From Curvularia sp. ZM96 (lineage: Eukaryota > Ascomycota > Dothideomycetes > Pleosporales > Pleosporaceae), in the NCBI GenBank assembly GCA_022457065.1, contig JAJGBQ010000008.1, positions 62,001 through 126,000 of the forward strand: DNA of 64,000 bases. The letters are read 5' to 3'. Of this stretch, positions 32,875 to 43,881 are shown one piece after another. Made by a program: the position numbers and the translations under genes. Every line of letters begins with the position of its first letter. Position 1 is the stretch's first letter. The notes under the pieces were generated by a model, which was given only the letters and a program-made list of their open reading frames with translations, was not told where the DNA came from and did not search any database.

Positions 32875-33116
32875 TCATTTAGAGGGAGCACTTACACACC
32901 AGTAATCACAATCACCTGAGCAGCACTGTTTATGTAGTACTCTGGTTAGCTTCTATGCTAAAGTTTTGGAGCCTTACTTACACCAAAAGATTGGCAGCTA
33001 GGTGGAAGACAGGCTGTGGCCGCCTCTGGGGCAGCAACGTTGTTCTCCCCGTTTTCGGCTGGCATTGCCGATGCGAGGCTGGCGGTAAGGGTGACTAGGA
33101 AGTAGAAGAAGCGCAT
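32875..33116 (-). CDS. Small secreted Cys-rich peptide, 61 aa, two exons
   Basis: Exon 1 is 33116-32982 and exon 2 is 32925-32875, with a 56-bp intron (GTAAGT...AACAG, phase 0), giving 61 aa. The N-terminus MRFFYFLVTLTASLASA is a signal peptide. A propeptide rich in Ala, Glu and Asn follows. The short mature end has six cysteines (ACLPPSC, CC, C, C), with the exon join between FG and CC. Unspliced, the second half would be lost, so the intron was decisive. Its total length, single intron and Cys-rich end mirror the gene at 4570-4817. It is an effector-like candidate of unknown family. Confidence 0.65.
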
Positions 33117-34305
33117 TATGATAGATGAAACTCGGGCTTTAGCTGATCAAGCTGGTTAGAATAAGGGGATTGGTGTAACTTGGAGATAGAAATCTCTAAT
33201 GGACACTTAGATAAGTGGATAGAGGGACGCTTCACCCACACTTCTTATATAGTCCACAATCGTTGAGACTAGTGGGTCGCCTGTGATAGTGCGACCAGAG
33301 TAATACGAAATACGAAGAACTTCAAATATTTCAAGTACGTGATAATGTTGTCATAGATGGCGCTTGCCCTACCAGATCTATGGATAATCGTAGTAAGCTA
33401 ACCTGCTTGCTGTTGCTTAGTATATAACTGTTACAGTGGTTGAGTTGAGTGCATATACGCAGTGGAACATACAGATTCTACCGCCAATGTATGGCTCGCA
33501 CCCTTAACAGTATCTTTATCCTCTAGGATGCTAGATAATGAAGAATGCTAGAATATGTTCATAGGAAAACATTAGATGCTGAGAGATAGAAAAGATACAT
33601 CAGTGTAGTGGCTCACAGATACAACGTGAAGCGGAGGGGCTCCCACTGCGCGCAAAGAGTAGAATGTGGCCAGGTAATGATTCAATGGGTCCATAAGCAG
33701 GGTTGAGCTGAGTGACAAAATTTTGCTATTATAATTGGTATATGTCTCTAGACAAGCTGCAGAACGTCAAACTCCAAGCGCCGTGCGCGGACTAGAAATC
33801 GATAAAATGAGACCTGCACTATGCGCAGGTCAGGAGCTATGCGCAGGTATCGGCCTGGCTGGTCGCTTTGCTTGGTTCATCTTCGATAAGGCGCATCGAA
33901 AAGTTAGATAGTGCTAGGCTCATGCAATACTGCTCAGGTCATGCAGGTCAATTAGGCCATGCAAGCTTATGCAGATTTTTCAGCTCATGCAGGTTGTTCA
34001 GCTCATACAGATTGTTTAGCTAGTGTACCCTTCATAAGCTTACCCCACCTGTAAGGGATGGCGTCTGTCAGCGCAGTAAAAGCATACATGACACTGATGT
34101 TAGCAACAGATATTTTGTGAACCAGACAATCCAGCTTACTCAGCTCTCTGCGTAAATTCATGCATATCGCTTACCAGCTGGATAGAGATCATCATGGTAC
34201 ATGCACCAACTGCAGCCACCATTACAGTTTCAGCTCCGTGCTTAACCATGGAACGATAGTACATCGTTTCCCATAAGATTAGTAGCTTGCGCTGTGTGGC
34301 TAGCT
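33117..34305. other. Intergenic with low-order repeats
   Basis: About 33895-34020 contains repeated GCTCATGCAG / TCATGCAGGT words, a decayed minisatellite. No gene is recognised. Confidence 0.35.
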
Positions 34306-34566
34306 TGTAACGGGCTGAACGCCCTTTGGATAGCTCCTCGATGGAATCTCGGTTCGAGCTGCGCGCGCACCACCTGAACTACGTTCAGACTGAGCAGCGC
34401 TCAGACAGCGCGCTCAGACAACGCGCTCAGACAACGCGCTCAGATACTCCGGCATAACCTTTCTCCGACAAGTAAATAAACACAACGTAAGCAGAGTAGA
34501 TAGCTCCTTATCGAATACAACCTCTTGTATACCTCGCGATTGCTCCCCGGAGCGCAGCCCCTTACA
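34306..34566 (+). repeat. LTR-like repeat, second copy
   Basis: TGTAACGGGCTGAAC at the start and CCCCTTACA at the end. It includes three near-perfect GCGCTCAGACAACGCGCTCA-type tandem words at about 34395-34445. Related to 1501-1699. Confidence 0.5.
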
Positions 34567-34714
34567 AGAAGTAAGGCTTATATTTAATTTTTTTACTTAG
34601 ATAGAATAAGAAAGAAGAGACGATTCTAACGCTACTTTTAGTTTTTCTTTAGCTACTCTTATTATAGTGCTATTAAGAAAAGAAAGACATTATTATAGGC
34701 TGGGGCCTAGCAGG

Positions 34715-35057
34715 TGTCAGATTGTGATTGGTTATCAAAGACGGGTGAATAATTGACGGATTATTGATTGGATTACTTGATCTGTTCTGTGTTCTTGTGT
34801 CAGATTGTGATGGGTTATCAAAGACGGTGGAATAATGGTTGGATTATTGATTGGATTGATTGTGTTGTTCTGTCTGATCTGATCTACGCAGAGATGGATC
34901 ACTTGGATCGCGGTGGATCGTGCGCGCTGACTAATCACAGAATCCGGGTGCTCGCTGGATCACCCGGATTCTATCCACCACCCAGGCCTAGGGGGGTTAT
35001 CAGGAAACTTTCCATGATACACCCTATAGCCACCTCCAGTTACACCATAATCTGACA
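34715..35057. repeat. MITE family 3, copy 2, with internal duplication
   Basis: Starts TGTCAGATTGTGATTGG and ends ATAATCTGACA. The first ~85 bp occur twice (34715 and 34799), so this copy contains a partial tandem duplication or nested second copy. It shares internal words with 32350-32567. Confidence 0.6.
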
Positions 35058-35133
35058 AGGTTATGGCTAGCGTGGGGGATAAATCTCGCCAGTCTTTAGA
35101 TTTTCCACCGGAACCGTTGGGCCTGAGTATACC

Positions 35134-36824
35134 CTAGCCTACTTCTGAAAAGCAAAGCAACTCAGGACCTCTACTAGAGGTATCTACTATCTCCACTCTC
35201 TCGCTCTTATATTCCGTCTCTATTGCCCGCCCATCCTCCGCTAACATCCAAGTACTATCATAATCTCCGACCGCAACGGGAACAAACCTATATTCTATTT
35301 TCTTTTTGCTCACCTTCTTCAACAACACGTCAATACTCGCGTTACTCTCCGCCTCCGCTGCTATCGGCGCTCTGAAGGCTTTCGCAATCTCCAATGGGCT
35401 CATTGAGACCTTTCTCCCAAGCAACCACCATCCCCACAGCAGCGGCACTATGACAAGCACATCCACAATCATCACAGCCAATGCACCAGCAAGAAATGCA
35501 TAGTTCGACGTGTACACCGTCCTTTCGTAGGTATCCACCGTCTGATACGTCTGTGCTGCGCTACTATTCGATGCCTTGATGGCGGACCGGAGCATCAAGT
35601 CATGCACAAACTGGAGGATGTCAGGCGTTGGGTCCACCCAAGTGACGCTACATTCACCCACCATGCCTTCTGAATCGGCCGATAAGTACGTCGTTTCCAT
35701 CGTCCCGTCGCCCTGCATATCCCACTTCATGGTCTGGTAGAGCTGAATGTCGCTGTCCGGGAACTGCTGTGCGACGGCGAGGTGGAGGCCGCCATACGTG
35801 GAACTGGAGCTGGGAGTGGGCGAGCGGGTTTCACCGAAGCTCCCGGGCCCTTGGAGACGGATGGTATTGTTTTTGGTGGCGACGGTGCTAGCAGACAGGC
35901 GCTTCACGTAACCATTAGTGATGCGGAGGGGGTAGGCGACAGTGGCGGCGGAGAGGCTGCATTGGACAGTTTTAAGAGTGCCAGAACAAGCGACACTGTC
36001 TTTATAAGTGATATTAGTGGTTATTTGGCCGGGACTATCAGTATTCCAGCTGGTGCTGAGGGATCCAACGAAGACTGTGTCTCCACCCTTGGGGGATCCG
36101 GAAAGACAAGTGGCAGCGTCCCGGACGAGCAATTGACGTTAAAGCCAGCGGCGATGAGAGTGACGTCACAAGATCCCCGAAAACCGGTATAGTTTAGCTT
36201 GATGTCGCCTTGAGCTCGGTGTTCCCGGACGACCTGTGCGAATGTAGGCTGGAACATGCTTGGGTAGGGTGCGCGGGACAGGTATACGCCGGAAAATCCG
36301 TAGGGTAGTAGTTCAGAAGATAATGAAGCTCTGACTGTGGTGTTTTGAGTTGCGACCTTCGTCTCGACCCTCGTAGCCCGTTGCAGCAATGGACCGTCGA
36401 TGACGACAATCGATGTAATGAGACTGGCTAGCGCAACCTTATTGAAGTGCTTTCCGGCTAGAACTGAGTCCTTGAAACTTGTTCCATAAACCCAGTAACG
36501 GTGGAAATCATTGATTGTTCCGCCTTTAAGAGCCTTTGTCCACCATGAGATTGTAAAACCCTCTGATAGCGCGAAGCGAAGTGCTGCGTTGGCTGCAGCC
36601 GAGAGTACGGATAAGACAACAGCGGGTTGAATTGGATACCTTCGACTTGGCCATGTGTTGATGTCTACATCGTCAGACAATAGAGGAGTTAGAGCCGCAC
36701 TAGTAGCGCAACAAATAGTTAAAACAAGTGCCGTCAAGCAAGGCCCTGGCGCGCGTTTCAGGAACCCCGGCCGCCATGAATGATTGTTGGGTACAGTGCA
36801 GTAATGTGTAATTGCCATGGCCAT
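35134..36824 (-). pseudogene. DUF3176-family membrane protein gene with a frameshift
   Basis: Two overlapping frames (36824-36021 and 36132-35134) together match the layout of fungal DUF3176 proteins. The N-terminal membrane segments come first (PCLTALVLTICCATSAAL, QPAVVLSVLSAAANAAL), then the WWTKALKGGTINDFHRYWVYG box. A lumenal middle part has TYKDSVACSGTLKTVQCSLSAAT, and a late membrane helix (YAFLAGALAVMIVDVLVIVPLLWG) precedes a short tail. The family frame shifts between about 36080 and 36135, where no GT...AG intron of plausible size is seen. That indicates a 1-2 base indel, or a sequence error. Function of the family is unknown. Confidence 0.65.
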
Positions 36825-36986
36825 AAATATAAAAAAGACTAATAGAGGCAGTTATATAGGCTCAGCAAGGTTTATATGCGTAGCTGGTTTATCTTCGCGC
36901 TATTTCCGGTGAAGACTCAGCCACCACCAGCTACTCATCCTACTGCACTAGGGGCACCCTAGGCTTTCGCATGTTAGGAGAGATGA

Positions 36987-37325
36987 CTAAGCCGCGCTAG
37001 GATCTATCAATATTCTATAGAAGTTTGTAACGTAGACTTCATCGAATGCTATGAGTTGGAGCTGTATCATGGATTTTAACTGTGACCGTGCAAACCGGAT
37101 GGGTTTGGAGGGGCTCTGTGGGTGACTCAGCAACCCCGCCCCACTAAGGCTCTTTGGCTCACCATTCTGGGTGATGTTGAATCTATCGAAGAATAGGGTT
37201 CGAGAGTGTGTGGTTATACTGAGCCTACCCACAATATCGCACATGCCGTGGACTTTCGAGCCGGACTTGCCATGATAAAGCAATACATTGTGTGTTGCAT
37301 TTAACCGCAAACGCGACAGGATCAC
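36987..37325 (-). CDS. Hypothetical frame, 112 aa, weak
   Basis: An open frame MILSRLRLNATHN... with no recognised domain, signal peptide or membrane segment. It lies between the DUF3176 gene and a secreted protein gene. It may be a fragment of an older gene. Listed only because it is the longest frame in the gap. Confidence 0.15.
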   Translation of the reverse strand: MILSRLRLNATHNVLLYHGKSGSKVHGMCDIVGRLSITTHSRTLFFDRFNITQNGEPKSLSGAGLLSHPQSPSKPIRFARSQLKSMIQLQLIAFDEVYVTNFYRILIDPSAA

Positions 37326-37446
37326 ATTAGTTACACGTGTGTGCTATCGATTTTTACCATAGAAGTGATCTCTTCAGCTTTCCCGACAGATTTGATTCAT
37401 ATGTGCACCTCATGTGGTTCCGAACTAGCCGTTGATGCCACTCTAC

Positions 37447-37848
37447 TTAGCCCTCAAGGTAGTTGTGGTTACAGCAGACAAAGTCACTTCCACCTGGACA
37501 AACGGGATCTGCACGCACATCAGGGACCGCATCATATCTAGAGTTGCCAAATTCAAACGACTTACCGGGGTTCACGGACCGGCAACCTTCTCTCCACAGG
37601 CACTGAGTGCCGGAGCCGTGGCCCGGGCAGTCGCTGACGACGCACGCCATGATGTTTTCAGGGTCCGAAGGGCAAGGCCAATTACCAGGAGTTCCGGTGT
37701 AAGGGTTACCGCCCCATTTGTTGCGGCATACGTTGTAGTCGAGGCAAATGCAGTCAGCGCCCCAGTTGTTTGAACAACGGCCACCAACGGCCGCTAGGGC
37801 CGGGGCTGCGCCGAACAGGAATGCAAGGGTAGCACTAATGAGCTTCAT
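37447..37848 (-). CDS. Secreted Cys-rich protein, about 114 aa after splicing
   Basis: Starts MKLISATLAFLFGAAPALA, a signal peptide, followed by a Cys-rich mature protein (CSNNWGADCICLDYNVC, WPC, ACVVSDCPG, QCLWREGC). A likely intron lies near the 3' end: GTAAGTCGTTTG after NP in the frame and GTGCAG before DPVCPGG. It is a multiple of three, so the unspliced frame is also open. The last exon adds VC and the pair VCC before NHNYLEG. At least twelve cysteines are present. It resembles fungal secreted disulphide-rich proteins (effector candidates). No specific family is assigned. Confidence 0.65.
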   Translation of the reverse strand: MKLISATLAFLFGAAPALAAVGGRCSNNWGADCICLDYNVCRNKWGGNPYTGTPGNWPCPSDPENIMACVVSDCPGHGSGTQCLWREGCRSVNPGKSFEFGNSRYDAVPDVRADPVCPGGSDFVCCNHNYLEG

Positions 37849-38576
37849 GTTAGAAGTGGATTGATAAATTGATCTGCTCTTGAACGAATTCTGCGCGTCA
37901 GGTAGGGGGCCCTCGGTGTTTATATAGGCGCAGCACCGATTGGTACTGCTATATCAGTTCAGCACTACCAGTCAGCAGCCTACGCTGTCACTGAATGCAG
38001 GTTCATCCTGTAACAGACACTGATTGGTGATAGTTACTTCTATTTCACTTCAATCCCGTTTTAGCTGAGGCTTCCATGGTTTGCTATCAGCTGAGCTCTC
38101 TTCGGTTGAAGTTTCCTGTTTTACCATCAGCTGAGGTCTTCTCAGCTGAGGCCGTTTTGCCTTGTACGGCTTGTTCCATAAGCAAAGGAAGGCAAATTCC
38201 TACACAGCGACTTCACCTTTATTAGTTAGCCGACTTTCAGCTTGAGTCGGCATAAGCAAACAACACGTAATTGCGCACTGAGGCGGGACTTTTCGCCTTG
38301 CGATACCCTCATATACTGGCCACGAGATAATGCTCAGCGTCATGACTGCAGTAAGGAGAATGCCAAATAGCTTCTATTCGGATGGAATAAGAATTAGAGA
38401 GAGCCTTGTGCGGGTTAAATACCTTCGTCCTTTCGCTGGCTGCATAAGGTGACACGCCAGGTGCTCAACCTTTCGCTTCGCCAGACATGCCACATGCACA
38501 GCCCCCGCCACAACAGCTGAGCAGGCTGGCTGAAACTGAATTCATCTCGTTTCATTCACACACTCGTGATGGATTA
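37849..38576. other. Intergenic, promoter of the 37848 gene
   Basis: GTTTATATAGGCG at about 37918-37930 is a likely TATA box on the minus strand. Repeated TCAGCTGAG words occur at 38060-38150. No gene. Confidence 0.35.
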
Positions 38577-40514
38577 CTCGCCCCACGGTGCCTAGTTCTT
38601 CCGAACTAGGCCCTACCCAGCTCAACGTCAACCACCAGCTCAACGTCAATTTCATCAACCCACACGATTTGCATAGTAAACTGACCGCGCAAACACGTAA
38701 AATATTATATATTTGTTATAGCTACTGAGTGGGAGGTATCTCCCAGTGTATGAAACGTATTACTGGTGCCTGTTGACTTGGTGTTGAGGCCTCTGCAGAG
38801 GCAGGTGTTGGCTGCTGGGTGGCATCTCGGAGGCGCCGTCTCGTCTCCCTCACAGCCTTACGTACAGCCTTTTGCTCAGCGATTTTAGCTTTTTGAGATA
38901 CGGCCTCTCGCGCACCTCTAGCTGTAACTACACCTCCCTTCTGAATCGTCAATCGCGAGTTGTCCTGGCGCTGAGCTCTCTCGCGGGCAGCAGCTGTAGT
39001 CTTGGCAAGCTCATGAGTCGCGAGATCGTAGTTCAAACCCAGTACAACCGACGCCCTAGCAAGTCGCGCAGCCCGATTACTAAGTATATGCTCAGCATAA
39101 CTACAGAGCTCTTGCGTTTTGCGAGCGTACGCAACAAAGGAGCGAGGAGTTGTAGGCGTAGGCGTCTCGGAGGCTTGAAAGAGATAGCTTATCTCCTCAG
39201 GCGTTGACACCCTCTGTGGGCGCGCGAGCTTATATAACACTCTCTCAGGATCCCATGGCCAGACGCCTGCTAATTCAAAAGCTTTTCGAATAGTACTAGA
39301 TTTAAATGTGTGTCTTCTAACGCCATTAATTGCGTGTAGAAACTCGAGCTTGTTGAAATCGGTACAGCCCTCGCGAGCAGCTCTCTCAACGACGCCTCTG
39401 TAGTGCTTCTTGTATGCTTGAAAAACACCAACGTCAAGAGGCTGTAGGTTGTGAGAGGTATGGGAGGGGAGCGAGAAAAGTACTATATTGTTGTCGTCAC
39501 AAAAATCAATCAGCTCCTTTGTGCCATGGGACCCAAATCCATCAGAAATTAACAGCCTCCAGGTGCCTGTTTGGCGGCGACGACTACAGGCGTCAAAGTG
39601 TCGAATCCACTCAAGAGAGAGCTCGTCGTTGTTGTACGCTGTCTCTGAGACAGCCACCATGTAGTCGTCAGGCAACTTTGTGTTGGTGTACCATTTTGAG
39701 AGGTGCGCTTTGCCCTTGAGAATGATGAATGGTGCCAGAACTGAGCCGTCAGCAGCGACAGTCTCGACGACTGTAACAGACTCGCGATTTGTATCAGACG
39801 GTGACTGTACAGCGTCATCGTCGCCAGCCATTGTTATAACGTACTGCTGGCCTCCAACGCCTATACGGATACCTGTCTCGTCCATATTGTATAGATCTCC
39901 AGGCTGTATAGCGTACTCATCAATTGCGCGCTTTAGAGCGGCAAAGTGCCTTTCGTAGACCTCTACTGTATTAGCTGCTAGGCGTTTTATTTCCTGCTTT
40001 TTCTGCTTCTTGCGGCGGCAGTCTGGGTTGCGCGCCAGCCATCGTGAGATCCAGTTTTTGCCTATAGGTGGTGCCTTGCCATCTGGGTGCTCGAGATCAA
40101 GGATCCGCTGCGCGGCAGAAATCAGCTGCGGCATGAGAGGAGGCATGTATAGCGCGTCGCAGCGAGTAATATAGGCGTTTAGGGCATCCTCCTGTTGTTG
40201 ATTGAGCCTTCGATTTGGTGCAGCGCGCTCTATTTTTGATGCGCGGCCTGAGACGCGCTTTTGGAGCCTGCTGTAGGGCACATGACTATAGTCTGCTGCT
40301 GCGCGTATATTTGCGTGGATACCACTATCTAACTCGGCAATAGCAATTTCAATACGCTCTTCAATCTGCGCGTAAGTCCCAAAGCGTTGCGACATGTTGT
40401 TGTGGAGAAAAATTGAGTCAAAGTGGTGGGGGGTAGCAAAATTGACGTTGAGCTGGTGGTTGACGTTGAGCTGGGTAGGGCCTAGTTCGGAAGAACTAGG
40501 CACCGTGGGGCGAG
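38577..40514 (-). mobile_element. pogo/Fot1-type DNA transposon, apparently intact (1938 bp)
   Basis: The ends CTCGCCCCACGGTGCC and its inverse are parts of ~75-bp terminal inverted repeats, flanked on both sides by the TA duplication expected of pogo/Tc1-mariner elements. Each TIR contains a small palindrome (GCCTAGTTCTTCCGAACTAG) and the direct pair CAGCTCAACGTCAA. One uninterrupted transposase frame fills the element. Confidence 0.92.
38722..40395 (-). CDS. pogo/Fot1 transposase, 557 aa
   Basis: The start MSQRFGTYAQIEER at 40395 was chosen because an upstream ATG at 40503 lies inside the terminal repeat. In order: an HTH_psq-like part (IRAAADYSHVPYSRLQKRV), an HTH_Tnp_Tc5-like part (IGKNWISRWLARNPDC), then the DDE domain with LYNMDETGIRIG, LLISDGFGSHG and HTSHNLQPLDVGVF. 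The C-terminal region (VLYKLARPQRV...) is basic and Ala-rich. The frame is complete with no stops, so the element could be active. It is only distantly related to the pogo family at 60133. Confidence 0.9.
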   Translation of the reverse strand: MSQRFGTYAQIEERIEIAIAELDSGIHANIRAAADYSHVPYSRLQKRVSGRASKIERAAPNRRLNQQQEDALNAYITRCDALYMPPLMPQLISAAQRILDLEHPDGKAPPIGKNWISRWLARNPDCRRKKQKKQEIKRLAANTVEVYERHFAALKRAIDEYAIQPGDLYNMDETGIRIGVGGQQYVITMAGDDDAVQSPSDTNRESVTVVETVAADGSVLAPFIILKGKAHLSKWYTNTKLPDDYMVAVSETAYNNDELSLEWIRHFDACSRRRQTGTWRLLISDGFGSHGTKELIDFCDDNNIVLFSLPSHTSHNLQPLDVGVFQAYKKHYRGVVERAAREGCTDFNKLEFLHAINGVRRHTFKSSTIRKAFELAGVWPWDPERVLYKLARPQRVSTPEEISYLFQASETPTPTTPRSFVAYARKTQELCSYAEHILSNRAARLARASVVLGLNYDLATHELAKTTAAARERAQRQDNSRLTIQKGGVVTARGAREAVSQKAKIAEQKAVRKAVRETRRRLRDATQQPTPASAEASTPSQQAPVIRFIHWEIPPTQ

Positions 40515-40542
40515 TAATTTCAATTATATTCAGAGGCTTATT

Positions 40543-42570
40543 CTATGTATGGTGCTGACTGCTGGAATAAGGGTCGGGAGATTCAGCAACCCTAACGGAA
40601 TAAGGGTCGATTCTGACCCTTATTCCATCGGTCATTATAGATAGAAAACGATCGACTAGCTTGAGGTACCGCTGGACGGCGCGAGGTCTCCACTCCATGC
40701 TCTGATTTGGTGGGTGGCTGCTAGGGCTGCTAGGGCTGCTGGAGCTGCTGCTGGTCGGTAGCTGCTGGGGCTGCTCTGACTGCTCTGACTGCTCTGACTG
40801 CAGCCGTACGCGCTGTTGATAGAGCTTCTGCGCCCCAGCTACGCTAGCCAGCCGATCTAGCACCCACGCCTGCCCCTGCTCTAGCTGAGATGGCGATAGG
40901 TAGCATACACCACGCTGCCGGACAGACACGTCGTCTTGTATCTCCGCTAGCCTAGTCGTCGGCCGATGCTCGTGCTCGCTCATCCACAGCAGCTCTTCCC
41001 ACAGCACCCGTTCTGCCTCAGTGACGACGCCCTGCGCAAGCTCGCGGAATTGCTGTAGTACGACAGGCCGGCCTTTGATATAGAACGTCTGTCGATCTAC
41101 TGACCACCACATGCTACCAGCGATGCTACCAGGCGTACGTAGAGCGATAAACTTGGCGTATGCTAGTAAGCTTAGCGCAGTGCTCATTGGGCTATACGAG
41201 CCGTCTACTAGATAGCGAGCACGCTGCTTAAGAAAGCTGTCTGTCTCTGCAGCGCCTTGCTCAGCCCGCTTCTCTGCTGGTAGAAAGATCTCTATCGTTA
41301 ACGCCCGTACGCAGTAGACGAGAGAGCCGAGCATAGACGAGAACTCGGCAGCAGTGCGTAGACGGCTAGTCTCTGGGTGGATACCAAGAGCAGCAAGAAA
41401 GTGGACCACTACGCTAGCAAAGGGCTGTCCATAGAGCTCCTGGCAGATAAGAGCGTGAGACAGGCGTAGCACGTACGTACGCTGCTTAGCTGTTCTTACT
41501 ACGCTGCTATCGTACTGGAACAGGTACTTCCAGAGCCGCTCGGCTGCTAGCTTCTGCTTGCCATGCCATGGGAAGAGACGGGCAATGCCAGCTAGCTCAG
41601 GCACTGCTGGTGCTGCTGGTGCTGCTGGCGCTGCTGGCGCCTGGTCAACAGCTACTACACGGAGGCAATAGCAGAGCAGTCGTGCCCATAGTTGAGCTGC
41701 GCGCAGCTGGCTAGTCTTATTTTGCATACGGCTAAACGGGCGTACGTCAGGCTCTTGAAGCTTTGGACTGCGCAGCCAGCGCAGCGTATCTCGAGGGAGC
41801 GTGCCGAGTCCCTGTACGGCTTCCTCTACTAGCTCTTCTACGAGCTGTACGACGCGCTGCAGTTGCGGCTCTTCCGCTGCTGGAAGACGTATAGCGTACG
41901 ATAGTAGCTGCCAGTCTGAGTAGGCCTGTAGGTGCTCGTCTCACTGCGTCCGCTTGAACCAGCCCGTACGGTCTTTGGCGTCAGCTTCTTCTGCTATACG
42001 CTCTATAGCCTCGCTGTCCTTGCGCTCGACAGCGTCGCACTCGCACGATAGATAGGCTAGCCGCTGCTGATAGCTGGCTGCCTGGTCTTTCTCTCCCCTC
42101 TCTTGCCTAGGCGGCTGCTGCTGCTGCTGCTCCTGTATAACAAAGTAGCGTCGATACTTTGGCTCGCGGAAGAACGTCTGCACTTTAACAAGCTTCCATA
42201 GCTGAGTAGTATGCTTAGCGTACGAGACAGCTAAGATAGTAGGCCAGCGGGTAAGCTTTGTGTTATGCTGCTGATTTATATGCTTCTTCATCCAACTCTG
42301 GCTAGTACTAATGTAGCTACAGTCTGCTTGATAGCAGCAGTAAAACGCGTCTTGGGGTAGACCTAGCTCTTTAAATGGCGCACTATATGGCGCTGGTACG
42401 CGTACGTTAGCAGGCGGCTGTAGCGTATAGCTACTATAGCGTTTCTGCAGCTCTCTTCTCTCTTGAATAGATAGCTTATGATAGCGTTTTAGATGCTCGT
42501 CAAGGCTATAGACAGCGTACTGATGCTCGTCACTGATAAGAATACAATAGGCAGGCAGATAGGTAAACAT
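40543..42570 (-). pseudogene. OrsD-like (DUF3505-type) protein, broken by frameshifts
   Basis: Three minus frames, 42570-41941, 41944-41747 and 41727-40543, form one protein in different phases. The N-terminal part has a C2H2-like element (CCYQADCSYISTSQSWMKKHINQQH) typical of OrsD-type proteins. The C-terminal part has SLLAYAKFIALRTPGSIAGSMWWSVDRQTFYIKGRPV, a region seen in large fungal proteins of this type, some linked to telomere-associated helicases. Frame changes near 41944 and 41740 indicate indels. Homopolymer-like Ala/Pro and Ser/Gln codon repeats lie nearby. The helicase part is absent. Its end is within 30 bp of the neighbouring pogo element. Confidence 0.5.
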
Positions 42571-42713
42571 AGTAGAGTGAACGACTTTTGTATGGATAGT
42601 ATAGCGAGCTATCTAGATATTATAAACTAATAACTAGCTAAACAATAACAAAGTCTACTCCAGAAGCTGGTTGCCTAAGCAGCAGGGTTAGACTAACTAG
42701 ATTTAGATCAGCG

Positions 42714-42744
42714 CTAGGGTAGGGTAGGGTTAGGGTTAGGGTTA
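42714..42744 (+). repeat. Interstitial telomere-type repeat
   Basis: CTAGGGTAGGGTAGGGTTAG and the following GGTTAGGG units form three TAGGG plus three TTAGGG-like units. TTAGGG is the usual telomere repeat of filamentous fungi. It lies exactly between two broken OrsD-like genes. Confidence 0.8.
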
Positions 42745-42750
42745 AGGCTG

Positions 42751-43881
42751 CTAGCGTAGCGCGCATGTGGTCGCGCGCATGTGGCCCCGATATCTGTGCG
42801 CCAGCCAATCAGCTTGTGCGAGTGTGGCCCCGGGGTGCACATGCGCGCGATACTTAGGAGCTAGCTTTGTGTGAAGGGGCTTCTTAAACGAGCGGCCTTC
42901 TATAAAGCTGTTTATGCGATGTAAGGCAAATACATTCAGCTCTTCTGATAGGACGGATTGGCGAGCTTCTTCGATAAGTGCGTCGAAGCTTCGCAGCAGC
43001 AAAAGCAAACCCACTTCGTCAGTCTCAGGAGGGCCCAAAAGGTCGGCGACCTCGGACAAATTCCGACCCGCAAGTTGCTCAGCCCACTTCGTCTTCTCTA
43101 ACCACGGAGAGATGTGAGTAGGGTAGCGATCACTTATGCTGTCAACAGCCAAGGAAGATGGTCTGACAGTCTGCTGATCCAAACGAGCCTCCATCCGATC
43201 CCAAGCACACGTTGGGTGGCAGATGGCTTCAGAGCCTTGCAGTGCAGTTTGGAGGATTGGTTGGTCGTAGGTGCTCTTAGGCAAAGCGGCGCGCCACAAA
43301 CTAGAGCCATTGCCAGTAAGTGTCAAGCGCTGACAGACGACATTCGGTTCCCAAAGATCCTCTGGAGTCTTCAAATGTCGCGCCCTGCGACCACACTTAG
43401 CACCCTTGCTTCCTAATGTAGTACCATCTCGCCCATGCGCGTGAATATAATGTAGCTGGATTGCTTTACGAGCAGATTGAATTACGTGGCATCGTTGTTC
43501 CGTACTAGGATCAGGGTATCGGCAATGGAAAGCGTAGACGGTACGGAGCTGTGGTATGGGCGCTGGGGGTACGAATGGGGAGGACCAATTTCGCAGGTCA
43601 TCTTCGTTGCGAATTTTGACTGGGCGGCTTAATAGATGGAGAGCTTTCCACGCTTCCACTGCATCTACACAATCTTTATGATTGTAAGAGTGGTGTCCTA
43701 TAGAGCTGAAGTGCGTGGGTACACGGGAGAGAGGGAGAGCAACGCGACAAGATTTGCAGGTAAGGAAGAAGTATGGCTCCGCAACATAGTCGATCAATTG
43801 CTCTAACTTTTCAGCTCGAAGAGACTGCAACTGAGTGTTAGGAAGCTCTCGAGAAGACGTAAACATCGTAGTTATAGGCAA
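42751..43881 (-). pseudogene. OrsD-like protein, C-terminus cut next to the telomere repeat
   Basis: Frame of 376 aa. It has an N-terminal Cys/His element (YFFLTCKSCRVALPLSRVPTHF), a second Cys pair region (FHCRYPDPSTEQRCHV...IHAHG) and then HISPWLEKTKWAEQLAGRNL and RINSFIEGRSFKKPLHTKL. This order matches OrsD-type fungal proteins. After HTKL the match is lost and the frame ends seven bases from the telomere-type repeat at 42714-42744. Related proteins normally continue well past this point, so this is probably a truncation at an old chromosome break. Confidence 0.5.
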
